DNA of 64,000 nt from Allobosea sp. BH3 (GCF_025499465.1 NZ_JAIMCA010000008.1:33725-97724); one strand, 5' to 3'. Counted from the stretch's first letter, positions 41,047 through 49,985 are shown. Notes: a model not told the origin generated them from the sequence alone. Numbers and translations are program-made.

Positions 41047-42468
41047 TCACTTGCCGCCGCGGTCGTAGCACTCGGCGAAATAGATCATGAAGGCGTCGAC
41101 CAGCCCGTTCTCGTAAGGGGCGGTCTTCGCTTCCCAGCGCGCGACATAGGCGTCCCACATCTTCGCCTTGCGCGAGCCGATCAGCCCGCCGATGCCGCCC
41201 TCGGGCGCCGTCGCCTCGGCAACGGCCTGCGGATCCAGGTCCTCGACCAGCATCTTCAGCGCGTGCTGCATGGCCGAATAGGTCTTGATCTGGTGGGCCT
41301 TCAGGTCGCGGAAGCTCTCGTCGAAGGCGCGCTTGGCATCGAGATAGCCGCTGCGCGGCTGGCCGAAGATCAGCTGCAGCGCGTCGTCCACCGTGGGCGA
41401 GAACTTCAGCGGGTTGTTGTCGTGCGCCTGGATCATCGTCTGGTTGGTGCTGCGGGCGATGCGCTTGCTCTCGGCGCGCGCCGCGAGCAAGCCCTTCAGT
41501 TCCTCGGCGACCAGCCGCATCAGCCCGCCGAGCTGTTCGGCGAAGGCGCCGGAATCCTGGGACGACAGCATCTGCGGCGAGACGCCCGCGCCCTTGGCGA
41601 AGCGCTGGATGAACTCAGCCGCAGAGATGGACATGGCTGGGGCCTGCGGCACCGGCTCGGGCGCGAAGGCGGGAGGCTGCGGGGTAGGAGGAGGGGCCGG
41701 AGCGAGTTCGGGCTCGGCGGCGCGCATGGGCTCCGGCGGCAGGGCCTCCGATTCGGAGGCGGGCTCGTCCCAGGGATTGGCAGCTGTCGGGTCGTTCGCG
41801 GCCGGGCGGCGCGGCGTCGGGATCGGCGGCATGGGCTCGATCGCCGGAGCGGGCTGCTGCTGCAGCGGCGCCCAGGCGAAATCGTCTCCCTGCGGCGGCG
41901 AGGGCAGAGCTGGCGGGGTGGACCAGCTTGGCGCGGGCGGTGGAGGTGGCGGCGCGGGCGCAGCGTCCGCCGCCGGGATGTCGGCGGCCCAGTCGATGAA
42001 GCTGGCATGGACCGGCTTGGCGTGGCTCGGCGGCATCAGGTCGCGACGGGAGATCGGCGGCGCGGCTTCCTCGCTCGGGGCCCAGAGCGATTCGGGCTGT
42101 GCGGCATAGGTCGGGGGCGGCGGCGCGGACATCGCTGCCTGCCCGGCCTCCTCGTCGATCACGACCGCGATGATGTAGTGGCCGATCTCGAGCCGGTCGC
42201 CATGCTGCAGCCGATAGGGCGACTGGACGCGATGATCGCCGCCGTTGACATAGGTGCCGTTGGTCGAGATGTCGCGCAGCCAATAGGCGCCATCGCGGAA
42301 GCGGATCTCGCAATGGCGGCCGGAGACGGCGCGCGTGGGATCGGGCAGGGCCCAGTCGAGATGCTGGTCGCGGCCTATATCGAGGCCGCGCCCGCCGCTG
42401 GTGGTGACGCTCAGCGGGCCACCATCGGGCAGCGAGGTCTCGTTCTCGATCGTCAGTGTCAGCGCCAT
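41047..42468 (-). CDS. tagH: type VI secretion system-associated FHA domain protein TagH (Fha)
   Basis: A 473-residue protein. The N-terminal FHA domain (about residues 1-100) contains the phosphothreonine-binding pattern GRDQHLDWALPD, SGRHCEIRF and LRDISTNGTYVNG. A long Pro/Ala-rich linker (about 115-285) follows, then the C-terminal T6SS FHA-type helical domain (about 290-473), including FLDAKRAF-like and AMQHALKMLVEDLDPQAV segments. It should read the threonine phosphorylation set by PpkA, most likely on TssL, and trigger assembly. Unusually, it is encoded apart from ppkA/pppA, downstream of vgrG and a hypothetical gene on the minus strand with a 15-base gap. Confidence 0.93.
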   Translation of the reverse strand: MALTLTIENETSLPDGGPLSVTTSGGRGLDIGRDQHLDWALPDPTRAVSGRHCEIRFRDGAYWLRDISTNGTYVNGGDHRVQSPYRLQHGDRLEIGHYIIAVVIDEEAGQAAMSAPPPPTYAAQPESLWAPSEEAAPPISRRDLMPPSHAKPVHASFIDWAADIPAADAAPAPPPPPPAPSWSTPPALPSPPQGDDFAWAPLQQQPAPAIEPMPPIPTPRRPAANDPTAANPWDEPASESEALPPEPMRAAEPELAPAPPPTPQPPAFAPEPVPQAPAMSISAAEFIQRFAKGAGVSPQMLSSQDSGAFAEQLGGLMRLVAEELKGLLAARAESKRIARSTNQTMIQAHDNNPLKFSPTVDDALQLIFGQPRSGYLDAKRAFDESFRDLKAHQIKTYSAMQHALKMLVEDLDPQAVAEATAPEGGIGGLIGSRKAKMWDAYVARWEAKTAPYENGLVDAFMIYFAECYDRGGK

Positions 42469-42483
42469 GGCGGCGAACAGCCT

Positions 42484-43032
42484 CTAGCCTTTGCCCGTCT
42501 CGTCCTTGGCCAAACGAATGCACGCTTCGACGGAAGCACGCAATGCGCCCTCGCGGTCCCGTGCAGAGAGGCGGTTGATGGCGTTGAGCACGGCGATTCG
42601 GGCCATCTTGGCCGTCAGGTCGGGCGGGCAGGGCACGCCATGGCTTTCGACCATGCTGCCGCCGGAATAGCCCGCCGCCCAGGCGACCCAGGTTCCGGGC
42701 CGGGCGCGGTCGCCCGTCTGCGCGAGCTTCAGGGCATCGAATCGCGTGCGGTCGCCGGGCTCGCGCACCCAGGCTTCGGCCGCGGCGAGGCCGGGGTCCT
42801 GCTGGCCCGGCGGCTGCATGCCGCGCACGGCCTGCAGCGCCCACCAGACGGCTTCGCGCCGGGGCAGCACGAAGGCGCAGAAGCCGACCGCCTCCATCGG
42901 AGCCGGCCCCATGACGAGGCGGCCGAGGAAGGCGAGCGGAGGCTCGGTCGTGGGCGGGGTCAATATGACCTCGGCCGCGGAGGGAAAGGTCTCGAAGACC
43001 TCGCGCGTTGTGTTGAAGCGAAGGCGGGACAT
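42484..43032 (-). CDS. T6SS-associated hypothetical protein (possibly DUF6931-like)
   Basis: A 182-residue protein (MSRLRFNTTREVFETFPSAA) that lies between vgrG and tagH with gaps of 21 and 15 bases, so it is almost certainly co-transcribed with both. It has no signal peptide or membrane segment. The middle reads GRLVMGPAPMEAVGFCAFVLP then RREAVWWALQAVRGM, and the C-terminal part has an Ala-rich helix ending in ACIRLAKDE. I recall similar proteins at T6SS loci under a DUF name (DUF6931) but cannot confirm it. The position suggests a chaperone or adaptor for VgrG or TagH, which is inference only. Confidence 0.75.
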   Translation of the reverse strand: MSRLRFNTTREVFETFPSAAEVILTPPTTEPPLAFLGRLVMGPAPMEAVGFCAFVLPRREAVWWALQAVRGMQPPGQQDPGLAAAEAWVREPGDRTRFDALKLAQTGDRARPGTWVAWAAGYSGGSMVESHGVPCPPDLTAKMARIAVLNAINRLSARDREGALRASVEACIRLAKDETGKG

Positions 43033-43053
43033 GATGGTGCCGATCTCTCTGCC

Positions 43054-44910
43054 TCAGTTGATCTGCACCATGGCGCCCTTGACCACGACGATGGCGTCGC
43101 TCTGCACGTCGGTCTGGGCGATGCTCTTGATGCGGATGGTCGGGGAGGAGATTTCGATGCTCGTCGGCGTCATCTTGATCGTGCTCTCGCCGACCTTGAG
43201 GTTGATCTCCATCATCGCCTCGACGTCGAGCTTGCCCTGCTGGATATCGAGCTTGTCGTCGCCCTTCTTCAGCGTGGTCTCGCGCGAGTAGCCGCTGCCC
43301 CGGAAGTTCGAGCCGATCTCGCGGGTCTCGATGTTCTGGACGATGACCTTGTGGTCTTTCTCGGCGTGCATTTCGAAAACCTCTTCGCCATCGAGGTCCT
43401 CGAACTTGATCTCGTTATAGCGGCCGCTGATGCCGCCACCGCTGGTCGATTCCGACTTGAGGCCGGACTGGGTCTTGTTGCCGGGCAGGTCGTAGGGCGG
43501 CTTGTGCTGGTCGTTGACCACCGCGCCGGTGACGAGCGGCAGGTCGGGATTGCCCTCGATATATTCGACGATTACCTCCTGGCCGATGCGCGGAATGACC
43601 TGGCCGCCCCAGTTCTTGCCCGCCCACATCTGCGCGACACGTGTGCGGCAGGAGGTCGATTCGTCCTCGCGGTCCCAGTGGAAGCGCAGCCAGATACGGC
43701 CGTACTCGTCGACGTCGATGTCGCCCTCCTGGCCCTTGTTCTTCTCGCCGACCACCTTGGCGGTGTGCGGCCCGTAGACGGTGGGGCGCGGGGTGACGAT
43801 CGGCGCGCGGAAGCGCCGGTCCGCCTTCTGCAACTCGTAGGTGCCCTGATAGACCCCGTCGTCGCCGCCCCCGGAACGATAGCTCTGCGAGCCATAGGCG
43901 TGGTTGGCGCGGACGACGAGATAATCGCCATTCTCCGCGCCGGTGGGATGCTCGGCGAGTTTCATCAGCGCGCCGGGATAGAGGCTTGGGGCATCGCCGG
44001 CGGCGTGGCGGCGGTCGTCCTGGGCCTGCTCGGCCTGCGCCATCACGCGGGCGAAATGCTCGCCCTTGTCGCGTTCGGTATAGGCAGCCGGGTAGTCGTA
44101 GGCTTCGTAGGACTTGGCTTTCTTGAAGCCTTCCTCGGCGTTGGCCGTGAGGTCGGATTCCGATTTCTCGAAATCATAGTCCTTGAGCTGGAACTTGCCG
44201 GTGCGCAGCCGGCGGATCGTCTGCCATTGGGTTACGTGCTCGATCTGCGTCCATGACATGCGGCTGCCGGACGGCACATAGGCATAGGCGGAGGCGGTGC
44301 CCTTGAAGCTCGGCTCGGCCGCCGCCTTGACCTCGTCATGGCCCGAGCGGGAGTCGCAAAGCACCATCTGGTGATCGCCGTCGCTGTGCTTGAAATAATA
44401 GTAGATGCCGTACTGCTCCATCAGCCGCAGCACGAAATCGAGGTCCGTCTCACGGTACTGCACGCAGTAGGGGATCGGATCGGGCGATTCGCTGGTGCGG
44501 TCGCGGAAGCTGGCCGAGCTCTCCTTGCCGAAGATCTTCTTGATGATGTCGACCGGCGTCATGTTCTTGAAGATGCGGCAGTCGGCGCGTTGCGAGAGCA
44601 GCCAGAGCCAGGGCCTCAGCGTGAAGCGATAGATGTACAGGTCGTCCTGCTTGCCGAGCCATTGCGCATCGATCAGCGTGCCGTTGAGCACGCGCTCACT
44701 CTTGTTCTTGAGCGTGAACTTGATCGAACACTTCTCGCCGATGATGTTTTGCAAGTCGGCATTTTCCGTCTTGCTCGCGGCTTCGATGCTATATGTAAAC
44801 AATTCGCTCAAAGCTTCGTCGGCTTCAAAGCGGATAAGCGCAAATTCATCTTGGCCAGAAGGCGTCACAAAAGACGCGGTTCTTTGACCTTGCCCTAAAC
44901 TGGCAGACAT
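43054..44910 (-). CDS. vgrG: type VI secretion system spike protein VgrG (TssI)
   Basis: A 618-residue protein of canonical VgrG length. The gp27-like part has FTYSIEAASKTENADLQNII and the YCVQYRETDLDFVLRLMEQYG signature. The gp5-like OB-fold has DEYGRIWLRFHWDRE and IPRIGQEVIVEYIEGNPDLP. The C-terminal needle repeats (KGDDKLDIQQGKLDVEAMME to KGAMVQIN) end without an added toxin domain, so cargo must be carried by other means. The start at 44910 (MSASLGQGQR) follows GAGAGGACT; the in-frame extension to 44955 lacks such a site. It is the first gene of the vgrG-hypothetical-tagH operon and is divergent from the OmpA-like gene. Confidence 0.96.
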   Translation of the reverse strand: MSASLGQGQRTASFVTPSGQDEFALIRFEADEALSELFTYSIEAASKTENADLQNIIGEKCSIKFTLKNKSERVLNGTLIDAQWLGKQDDLYIYRFTLRPWLWLLSQRADCRIFKNMTPVDIIKKIFGKESSASFRDRTSESPDPIPYCVQYRETDLDFVLRLMEQYGIYYYFKHSDGDHQMVLCDSRSGHDEVKAAAEPSFKGTASAYAYVPSGSRMSWTQIEHVTQWQTIRRLRTGKFQLKDYDFEKSESDLTANAEEGFKKAKSYEAYDYPAAYTERDKGEHFARVMAQAEQAQDDRRHAAGDAPSLYPGALMKLAEHPTGAENGDYLVVRANHAYGSQSYRSGGGDDGVYQGTYELQKADRRFRAPIVTPRPTVYGPHTAKVVGEKNKGQEGDIDVDEYGRIWLRFHWDREDESTSCRTRVAQMWAGKNWGGQVIPRIGQEVIVEYIEGNPDLPLVTGAVVNDQHKPPYDLPGNKTQSGLKSESTSGGGISGRYNEIKFEDLDGEEVFEMHAEKDHKVIVQNIETREIGSNFRGSGYSRETTLKKGDDKLDIQQGKLDVEAMMEINLKVGESTIKMTPTSIEISSPTIRIKSIAQTDVQSDAIVVVKGAMVQIN

Positions 44911-45028
44911 CAATAAGTCCTCTCGCCAATTGAACCTATTTTTGCCTTGACGCAACTAACGGTCAGAGTCATCGTCGATGCCTCAAGTTTTCATTCGCCG
45001 AACGGCGCAACTTATCGGGAGGGTTCCC

Positions 45029-45586
45029 ATGCGCAAGTTGACCGTGTTCATGACCTTTGTCGCGCTGAGCGGCATTTCGGTTCTCTCCGCGGCGGTGCCT
45101 GCCGCAGCGCAGACCTACAAGGCCGACGACATCATCAAGCATTTCGGGCCGGCGGCGGCGCCCAAGCCCCCGGTGACGCGCGGGCTGTGCATCGGCACAG
45201 AGGCCGAATGCGCCAAGGCCGGCCATGTCGTCGAGGCTGCCAAGCCGCCCTCCGGTTTCGATCTCGTCGTGAGGTTCAAATACAACTCCGACGTGCTGGA
45301 GCCGGATGCCAAGCTCAACCTCGACGAATTCGCCAAGGCGCTGAAGACGCCGCAGCTCTCCAGCCAGACCTTCATGGTCGAGGGGCACACCGACGCTGCC
45401 GGCTCGGCAGGTTACAATCTCGAGCTGTCGGAACGTCGGGCGCAGGCCGTCGTGCGCTATCTTGGCGAGCGCGGCGTGAGCGCCGCCAAGCTCGTCCCGA
45501 AGGGCTTTGGCCAGAGCCGGCCTGTCGTGTCCGACCCGCTCTCCGGCGACAACCGCCGCGTCGAGACCCGGCTCCGGACGCAGTGA
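45029..45586 (+). CDS. OmpA-family periplasmic or outer-membrane protein
   Basis: A 185-residue exported protein. Residues 1-28 are a signal peptide (MRKLTVFMTFVALSGISVLS, cleavage after AAAQ). The mature chain ends in an OmpA-like peptidoglycan-binding domain (about residues 85-185) with FMVEGHTDAAGSAGYNLELS, RRAQAVVRYL and GDNRRVETRL. No lipobox cysteine is present in the signal, so it is not a TssJ-type lipoprotein. It could brace the secretion apparatus at the cell wall, a role that TssJ/TagL proteins fill elsewhere; this is inferred from position just before tssA. The start at 45029 has a GGGAGGG site; the in-frame extension to 44978 lacks a signal context. Confidence 0.88.
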   Translation: MRKLTVFMTFVALSGISVLSAAVPAAAQTYKADDIIKHFGPAAAPKPPVTRGLCIGTEAECAKAGHVVEAAKPPSGFDLVVRFKYNSDVLEPDAKLNLDEFAKALKTPQLSSQTFMVEGHTDAAGSAGYNLELSERRAQAVVRYLGERGVSAAKLVPKGFGQSRPVVSDPLSGDNRRVETRLRTQ

Positions 45587-45660
45587 AGACCTAGATCCAG
45601 AAATTCTCAGTACGGCCCGGGCGATGTCCGGGCCGCATTTTTCTGCAAACGGGGAGTGCG

Positions 45661-47136
45661 ATGGCGGCCCTGAATTTCGCCGAACTGACCAAGCCGATCT
45701 CGGCCGACGAGCCCTGTGGCCCGGATCTCGAGGACGATCTCGATTTCAACAATGTCACGGCGCGACTCGAGGTCGTGCTGCCGGCGTCCTATTTCCGGCG
45801 CGACGACGAGGGGCGGCAGGTCGCCTTCGACCGCACCAGCATCGAGTTTCCTCCCGCCTTCGCCGACCTCGGCAAGCTGTTGGCGCGCACACGGGATCTG
45901 CGCGTGCTGGTGCTGGCGGCCAAGCTCATCATCCTCAACCGCGATGTCGCGGGCTTTGCGGCCACGCTCTCGGCCATCGCCGATCTCCTCGGCAGCTACT
46001 GGGAGGAGATGCATCCGCGCGCGCTCGACGGGGATTACATCATGCGCGAGGTCGCGCTGCAGGGTCTCGACGAGCTGCCGACGATCGTGCTGCCGCTGCA
46101 GCATGCGCCGCTCTTCGTCAGCCGCCGCATCGGGCCCTTCATCTTCCGCAGCCAGCTCGTCGCCAGCGGCGAGACGCGCGTCGTCGAGGGCGAGCAGCAT
46201 CCCGATGCCGGCGCGATCCAGGCGGCGCTCGGCGACATCGATATCGACGACCTGACCGGGGTCCTCGGCCATGTGAACGCCGCACGCGACGCGCTCGTGC
46301 GGCTGCGTGCGATCTGGCTCGAGAAGGTCGGGGCCGATCATCCGCTCAGCTTTCCGCGCCTGGCGGCAGTGCTGGACCAGATGGCCTCCTTCCTGGACTC
46401 CGCGGTTGCGCGGCGTGTTCCGGGCCATCAGGCGGCCGGGGCGGAGCCGGAGGCGCCCGTCGCGCCGGGGGGCTCCGCGGTCGCTCGCAGCGCCGCGCCC
46501 GGCAGTCTCACCGATGTCATCCAAGTGAAGGATACGCTCGCTGCCTGCCTCGCCTACTTTCGAAAAACCGAGCCATCGAGCCCGGCCGTCCTGCTCATCG
46601 GGCAGGCGCAGCAGCTGATCGGAAAATCCCTGATCGAAGTGATCCAGATCATGTTTCCCGACCATGTCGACAAGGCAGTGTTCGAGATCGGCGAAGCCCG
46701 CCGGTTCCAGCTGCCCCTCGAAAGGCTACCCGCGTCCGATAGTGGCGGCGAGGAGAGCTACAGCGAGGAAACATATACTGAGGAGAGCTACGCCCAGGAG
46801 AGCGATGGCGAGGAGGCGGAGACGGAGGCTGCGGCCGATGAGAACGCCGAAGCCGGGGAGGGCGACGAGGGGAATGGCGGCGAGACTGCCGTCGATGAGC
46901 CCGCGCCCGCCCTGCTTCCCCAGCCGGTCCAGGCTGCCACCGCAGTCGTGATCGGCAACCGCACGGATGCCGTGAGCGCCATGAAGGCGGTCGCGTCCTT
47001 CTACCGTCAGGTCGAGCCTTCGCACCCGACGCCGCTGCTGATGGACAAGGCTTGTGCGCTGGCGCAGCATGACTTCATGTCGCTGCTCGGCTCCATCCTG
47101 CCGGATGTCGCACAGATTCCGCAGGCCGACAGTTAG
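45661..47136 (+). CDS. tssA: type VI secretion system protein TssA with duplicated C-terminal module
   Basis: A 491-residue protein. Residues 1-130 are the ImpA N-terminal domain (ISADEPCGPDLEDDLDFN, WEEMHPRALDGDY). Two copies of one C-terminal-type segment are seen: residues 284-334 (TDVIQVKDTLAACLAYFRKT, EPSSPAVLL) and 431-482 (IGNRTDAVSAMKAVASFYRQ, VEPSHPTPLL). They are separated by a highly acidic linker (about 364-415) with repeated E-S/T-Y-x-E-E units. The usual TssA has one such segment at the end. TssA proteins organise baseplate and sheath assembly. It begins at ATG 45661 after GGGGAGTG, 74 bases after the OmpA-like gene, and leads the plus-strand structural operon. Confidence 0.93.
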   Translation: MAALNFAELTKPISADEPCGPDLEDDLDFNNVTARLEVVLPASYFRRDDEGRQVAFDRTSIEFPPAFADLGKLLARTRDLRVLVLAAKLIILNRDVAGFAATLSAIADLLGSYWEEMHPRALDGDYIMREVALQGLDELPTIVLPLQHAPLFVSRRIGPFIFRSQLVASGETRVVEGEQHPDAGAIQAALGDIDIDDLTGVLGHVNAARDALVRLRAIWLEKVGADHPLSFPRLAAVLDQMASFLDSAVARRVPGHQAAGAEPEAPVAPGGSAVARSAAPGSLTDVIQVKDTLAACLAYFRKTEPSSPAVLLIGQAQQLIGKSLIEVIQIMFPDHVDKAVFEIGEARRFQLPLERLPASDSGGEESYSEETYTEESYAQESDGEEAETEAAADENAEAGEGDEGNGGETAVDEPAPALLPQPVQAATAVVIGNRTDAVSAMKAVASFYRQVEPSHPTPLLMDKACALAQHDFMSLLGSILPDVAQIPQADS

Positions 47137-47258
47137 GGAAGTTTTCTGTCGACCGCTTGAACCTTTCGCCTCGATCGAGCGACTATATCGATGACGGACG
47201 AAAACAGATAGGCTGTCACGCTACGTCCGCGTGACTCGAATGCAGAGGGGCATGTCAC

Positions 47259-47786
47259 ATGGCCGGAGATTCGGGACAAAAGTTCATCCGCCGCAATAGG
47301 CCTCCTCGGGTGCACATCACCTATGAGGATCCCTACAATGCGGAGCAGAAGGTCGAGCTGCCTTTCGTCATGGGCGTGCTGGCCGATCTCTCCGGCAACG
47401 CCTCGGCGGTCGAGAAGTCGGATATCGCGCAGCGCAAGTTCCTCGACTTCGACATGGACAATTTTGACCAGCGCATGGCCGCGATCGAGCCGGCGGCGTC
47501 GTTCAACGTGTCCAACAAGCTCTCCGAGAACAGCGACGACAAGCTCCCGGTGGCGCTGAAGTTCACGAAATTCGATGACTTCAACCCGGCGTCCATCGCC
47601 CGCCAGATCCCGGCGACGGCGAAGCTCCTGGAGGCGCGCGAGCAGCTCGCCAACCTGCTGCGCTACATGGACGGCAAGATGGCGGCCAGCGACCAGATCA
47701 AGGCGCTGCTCGCGGATCCGCAGCTCATGGCGGCGCTCAAGGACAAACTCGGCAAGCCCGAGGCGTCCGAAGACAAATCGAACTGA
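47259..47786 (+). CDS. tssB: type VI secretion system sheath small subunit TssB (VipA/ImpB)
   Basis: A 175-residue protein of normal size with the TssB motifs GQKFIRRNRPPRVHITYED, LPFVMGVLADLSG, KFLDFDMDNFDQRMAAI and KFTKFDDFNPASIARQIP. It assembles with TssC into the contractile sheath in the cytoplasm. ATG 47259 is preceded by AGAGGGG. A 122-base gap separates it from tssA, so it may have its own promoter; tssC follows after 33 bases. Confidence 0.97.
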   Translation: MAGDSGQKFIRRNRPPRVHITYEDPYNAEQKVELPFVMGVLADLSGNASAVEKSDIAQRKFLDFDMDNFDQRMAAIEPAASFNVSNKLSENSDDKLPVALKFTKFDDFNPASIARQIPATAKLLEAREQLANLLRYMDGKMAASDQIKALLADPQLMAALKDKLGKPEASEDKSN

Positions 47787-47819
47787 TACGGCCAGCAGGC
47801 GAAAGCGAGCGAGGCGGCA

Positions 47820-49325
47820 ATGGCAGCGGAAGCACAGTCCCAGCAACCCGGCGGCGCAGCCGTTGAGACCCGTGAGGCGGAGGACTTCTCGTCACTCCTG
47901 AAGCAGAGCTTCAAGCCGAAGACGGAACGGGCGGCGACGGAAGTCGAAAACGCGGTGGCGACCCTGGTCAACCAGGCGCTGGCGGACACGACCCTGATCA
48001 AGGGCGACGTCATCGACACCATCGAGGAGATGATCGCGCGTCTCGACGCGAAGCTCTCCGAGCAGATGAACGAGGTGCTGCACGCACCCGAATTCCAGAA
48101 GATCGAGAGCGCCTGGCGCGGTCTCAACTACCTCGTCTTCAACTCCGAGACCGACTCGCAGCTGAAGATCAAGGTGATGAACGTCTCCAAGAACGAACTC
48201 GCCCGCAACCTGAAGACCTATCCCGGCGCGCGCTGGGACCAGAGCCCGCTGTTCAAGCAGGTCTATGAGCAGGAGTTCGGTCAGCTCGGTGGCCAGCCCT
48301 TCGGCTGCCTGGTCGGCGACTATCACTTCAGCCACACGGCGACGGACGTGCAGCTCCTGCGGGACCTCTCCAAGGTTGCCGCTGCCGCGCATGCGCCCTT
48401 CTTCGCCGGCGCCGAACCGACCCTGATGGGCATGGACAGCTGGACCGAGCTTTCCAACCCGCGCGACCTCGGCAAGGTGTTCGATACGCCGGACTATGCG
48501 GCCTGGAAGGGCCTGCGCGACGCGGCGGACTCCCGCTATGTCGGCTTGTGCCTGCCGCGGGTCCTGTCCCGGGTTCCCTACGGCGCCAAGTCCGAGCCGG
48601 TCGAGGAGTTCGCCTTCGAGGAGGACACCGACGGCCACAAGGGCGAGAAATACGCCTGGATGAACGCGGCCTACGCCATGGCGGTGAACATCAACCGCGC
48701 CTTCAAGGAATATGGCTGGTGCACGCGCATCCGCGGCGTGCAGTCGGGCGGCGAGGTGCTCAACCTGCCGACGCATACCTTCCCGACCGACGATGGCGGC
48801 GTGGACCTGAAGTGCCCGACCGAGATCGCGATCAGCGACCGGCGCGAGGCCGAGCTGGCGAAATCCGGCCTGATCCCGTTGATCCACCGCAAGAACACCG
48901 ACAAGGCCGCCTTCATCGGCGCCCAGTCGCTCTACAAGCCCAAGGCCTTCTCGGGGCCGGACGGCGCGGCGGCCACCGCATCCGACAATCTCTCGGCGCG
49001 GCTGCCCTACATGTTCGCTGTGTCGCGCTTCGCGCACTACCTGAAGTGCATGGTTCGCGACAAGGTTGGCTCCTACAAGGAAAAGGAGCCTCTGCGCCGC
49101 TGGCTGCAGGAATGGATCACCGACTACATCGACGGCGATCCGATCAATTCCAGCGAAGATACGAAGGCCCGACGCCCGCTCTCCGATGCGCGCATCGACG
49201 TCTTCGAGGACGAGGAGAACCCTGGCTACTATTCGGCCAAGTTCTATCTCCGGCCGCACTTCCAGCTCGAAGGCATGGATATCGGCCTGAGCCTGGTGTC
49301 GCGACTGCCAGCTCCCAAGCAATGA
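47820..49325 (+). CDS. tssC: type VI secretion system sheath large subunit TssC (VipB/EvpB)
   Basis: A 501-residue protein. Family signatures include QMNEVLHAPEFQKIESAWRG then LNYLVFNSETD, FGCLVGDYHFSH, FFAGAEPTLMGMDSWTEL and the C-terminal RPHFQLEGMDIGLSLVSRLP. With TssB it forms the sheath whose contraction drives the Hcp tube outward and is recycled by ClpV. The 139 bases after it contain an imperfect 10-bp stem (49328-49350 region) and a second small hairpin before hcp, consistent with partial termination or processing. Confidence 0.97.
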   Translation: MAAEAQSQQPGGAAVETREAEDFSSLLKQSFKPKTERAATEVENAVATLVNQALADTTLIKGDVIDTIEEMIARLDAKLSEQMNEVLHAPEFQKIESAWRGLNYLVFNSETDSQLKIKVMNVSKNELARNLKTYPGARWDQSPLFKQVYEQEFGQLGGQPFGCLVGDYHFSHTATDVQLLRDLSKVAAAAHAPFFAGAEPTLMGMDSWTELSNPRDLGKVFDTPDYAAWKGLRDAADSRYVGLCLPRVLSRVPYGAKSEPVEEFAFEEDTDGHKGEKYAWMNAAYAMAVNINRAFKEYGWCTRIRGVQSGGEVLNLPTHTFPTDDGGVDLKCPTEIAISDRREAELAKSGLIPLIHRKNTDKAAFIGAQSLYKPKAFSGPDGAAATASDNLSARLPYMFAVSRFAHYLKCMVRDKVGSYKEKEPLRRWLQEWITDYIDGDPINSSEDTKARRPLSDARIDVFEDEENPGYYSAKFYLRPHFQLEGMDIGLSLVSRLPAPKQ

Positions 49326-49326
49326 C

Positions 49327-49350
49327 CGCCACCTGACCAGCAGGTGACGG
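49327..49350 (+). terminator. hairpin after tssC
   Basis: CCGCCACCTG and CAGGTGACGG pair over ten bases with one mismatch around the loop ACCAG, right after the tssC stop. A short A-rich stretch follows, with no T tract. It probably acts as partial terminator or mRNA end protector before hcp. Confidence 0.45.
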
Positions 49351-49454
49351 CAACAAGAAAAATCTTCGGCGCGCCCGCCGCTCGAGGCAGCGCGACAGGA
49401 GAAGTGTGTCCGCAAACCGCTCGCATGAGCGAGCTTCACGACAAGTCAGATACC

Positions 49455-49464
49455 GGAGGTAAAA
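49455..49464 (+). promoter_or_regulatory. strong Shine-Dalgarno site of hcp
   Basis: CGGAGGTAAAA places a full GGAGGT about five bases before ATG 49465. This is the best ribosome site I noticed in the T6SS region, matching the need for many Hcp copies per tube. Confidence 0.7.
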
Positions 49465-49947
49465 ATGGCTAGCGACTTCCATCTCGAGATCGACGGCGTC
49501 AAGGGCGAAAGCGAGGACGGCAAGCACAAGGACCAGATCGAGGTCCTGTCCTTCTCCTGGGGTGCCACCAATGCCGGCTCGCATGCGGCGGCAGGCGGCG
49601 GCGGCGCCGGCAAGGTGTCCTTCCAGGACGTCCACTTCACGTCCTATGTCTGCAAGGCCTCGCCGCTGCTGATGGCGTTCTGCGCCAACGGCAAGCACAT
49701 CACCAAGGCCACGCTCCACGTCCGCAAGCAGGGCGAGAAGCAGCAGGAGTTCTATACGGTCACGCTCGAGGACCTGCTGGTCTCGAGCTACCAGTCCGGC
49801 GATGCCACCGGCGGCTCGGTCCCGACCGACCAGTTCTCGCTGAACTTCGCCAAGATCAAGTTCGAGTACAAGCCGCAGAAGAAGGACGGCACGCTCGACG
49901 CGCCCGTCACCCAGGGCTGGGACGTCAAGAAGAACGAGAAGACCTGA
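49465..49947 (+). CDS. hcp: type VI secretion system tube protein Hcp (TssD)
   Basis: A 160-residue Hcp protein: MASDFHLEIDGVKGESEDGK, IEVLSFSWGATNAGS, VSFQDVHFTSYVCKASPLLM, then YTVTLEDLLVSSYQSGDATG and KFEYKPQK near the end. Hexamers stack to form the inner tube that is expelled. The length is normal with no toxin extension. Translation should be strong (full GGAGGT site). A stable GC-rich hairpin lies just after the stop and likely sets higher expression of hcp than of the downstream baseplate genes. Confidence 0.97.
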   Translation: MASDFHLEIDGVKGESEDGKHKDQIEVLSFSWGATNAGSHAAAGGGGAGKVSFQDVHFTSYVCKASPLLMAFCANGKHITKATLHVRKQGEKQQEFYTVTLEDLLVSSYQSGDATGGSVPTDQFSLNFAKIKFEYKPQKKDGTLDAPVTQGWDVKKNEKT

Positions 49948-49956
49948 GCCGAAAGC

Positions 49957-49985
49957 GCCGGCCCCGGCATCGCGCCGGGGCCGGC
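49957..49985 (+). terminator. strong hairpin between hcp and tssE
   Basis: A perfect 12-bp stem (GCCGGCCCCGGC with GCCGGGGCCGGC) around the loop ATCGC begins ten bases after the hcp stop. There is no long T tract, so read-through into tssE is expected. It can both protect the hcp mRNA and reduce downstream transcription. Confidence 0.65.

Noticed and set aside
41263..44256. Open frame of 997 codons on the plus strand opposite tagH, the hypothetical gene and vgrG
   Set aside because: Composition (Gly/Arg/His/Asp-rich) and lack of any motif mark it as a shadow of the strongly supported minus-strand genes.
47157..47188. Possible promoter before tssB (TTGAAC with CTATAT about 20 bases later)
   Set aside because: The spacing is too long for a standard housekeeping promoter, and the evidence is too weak to list.
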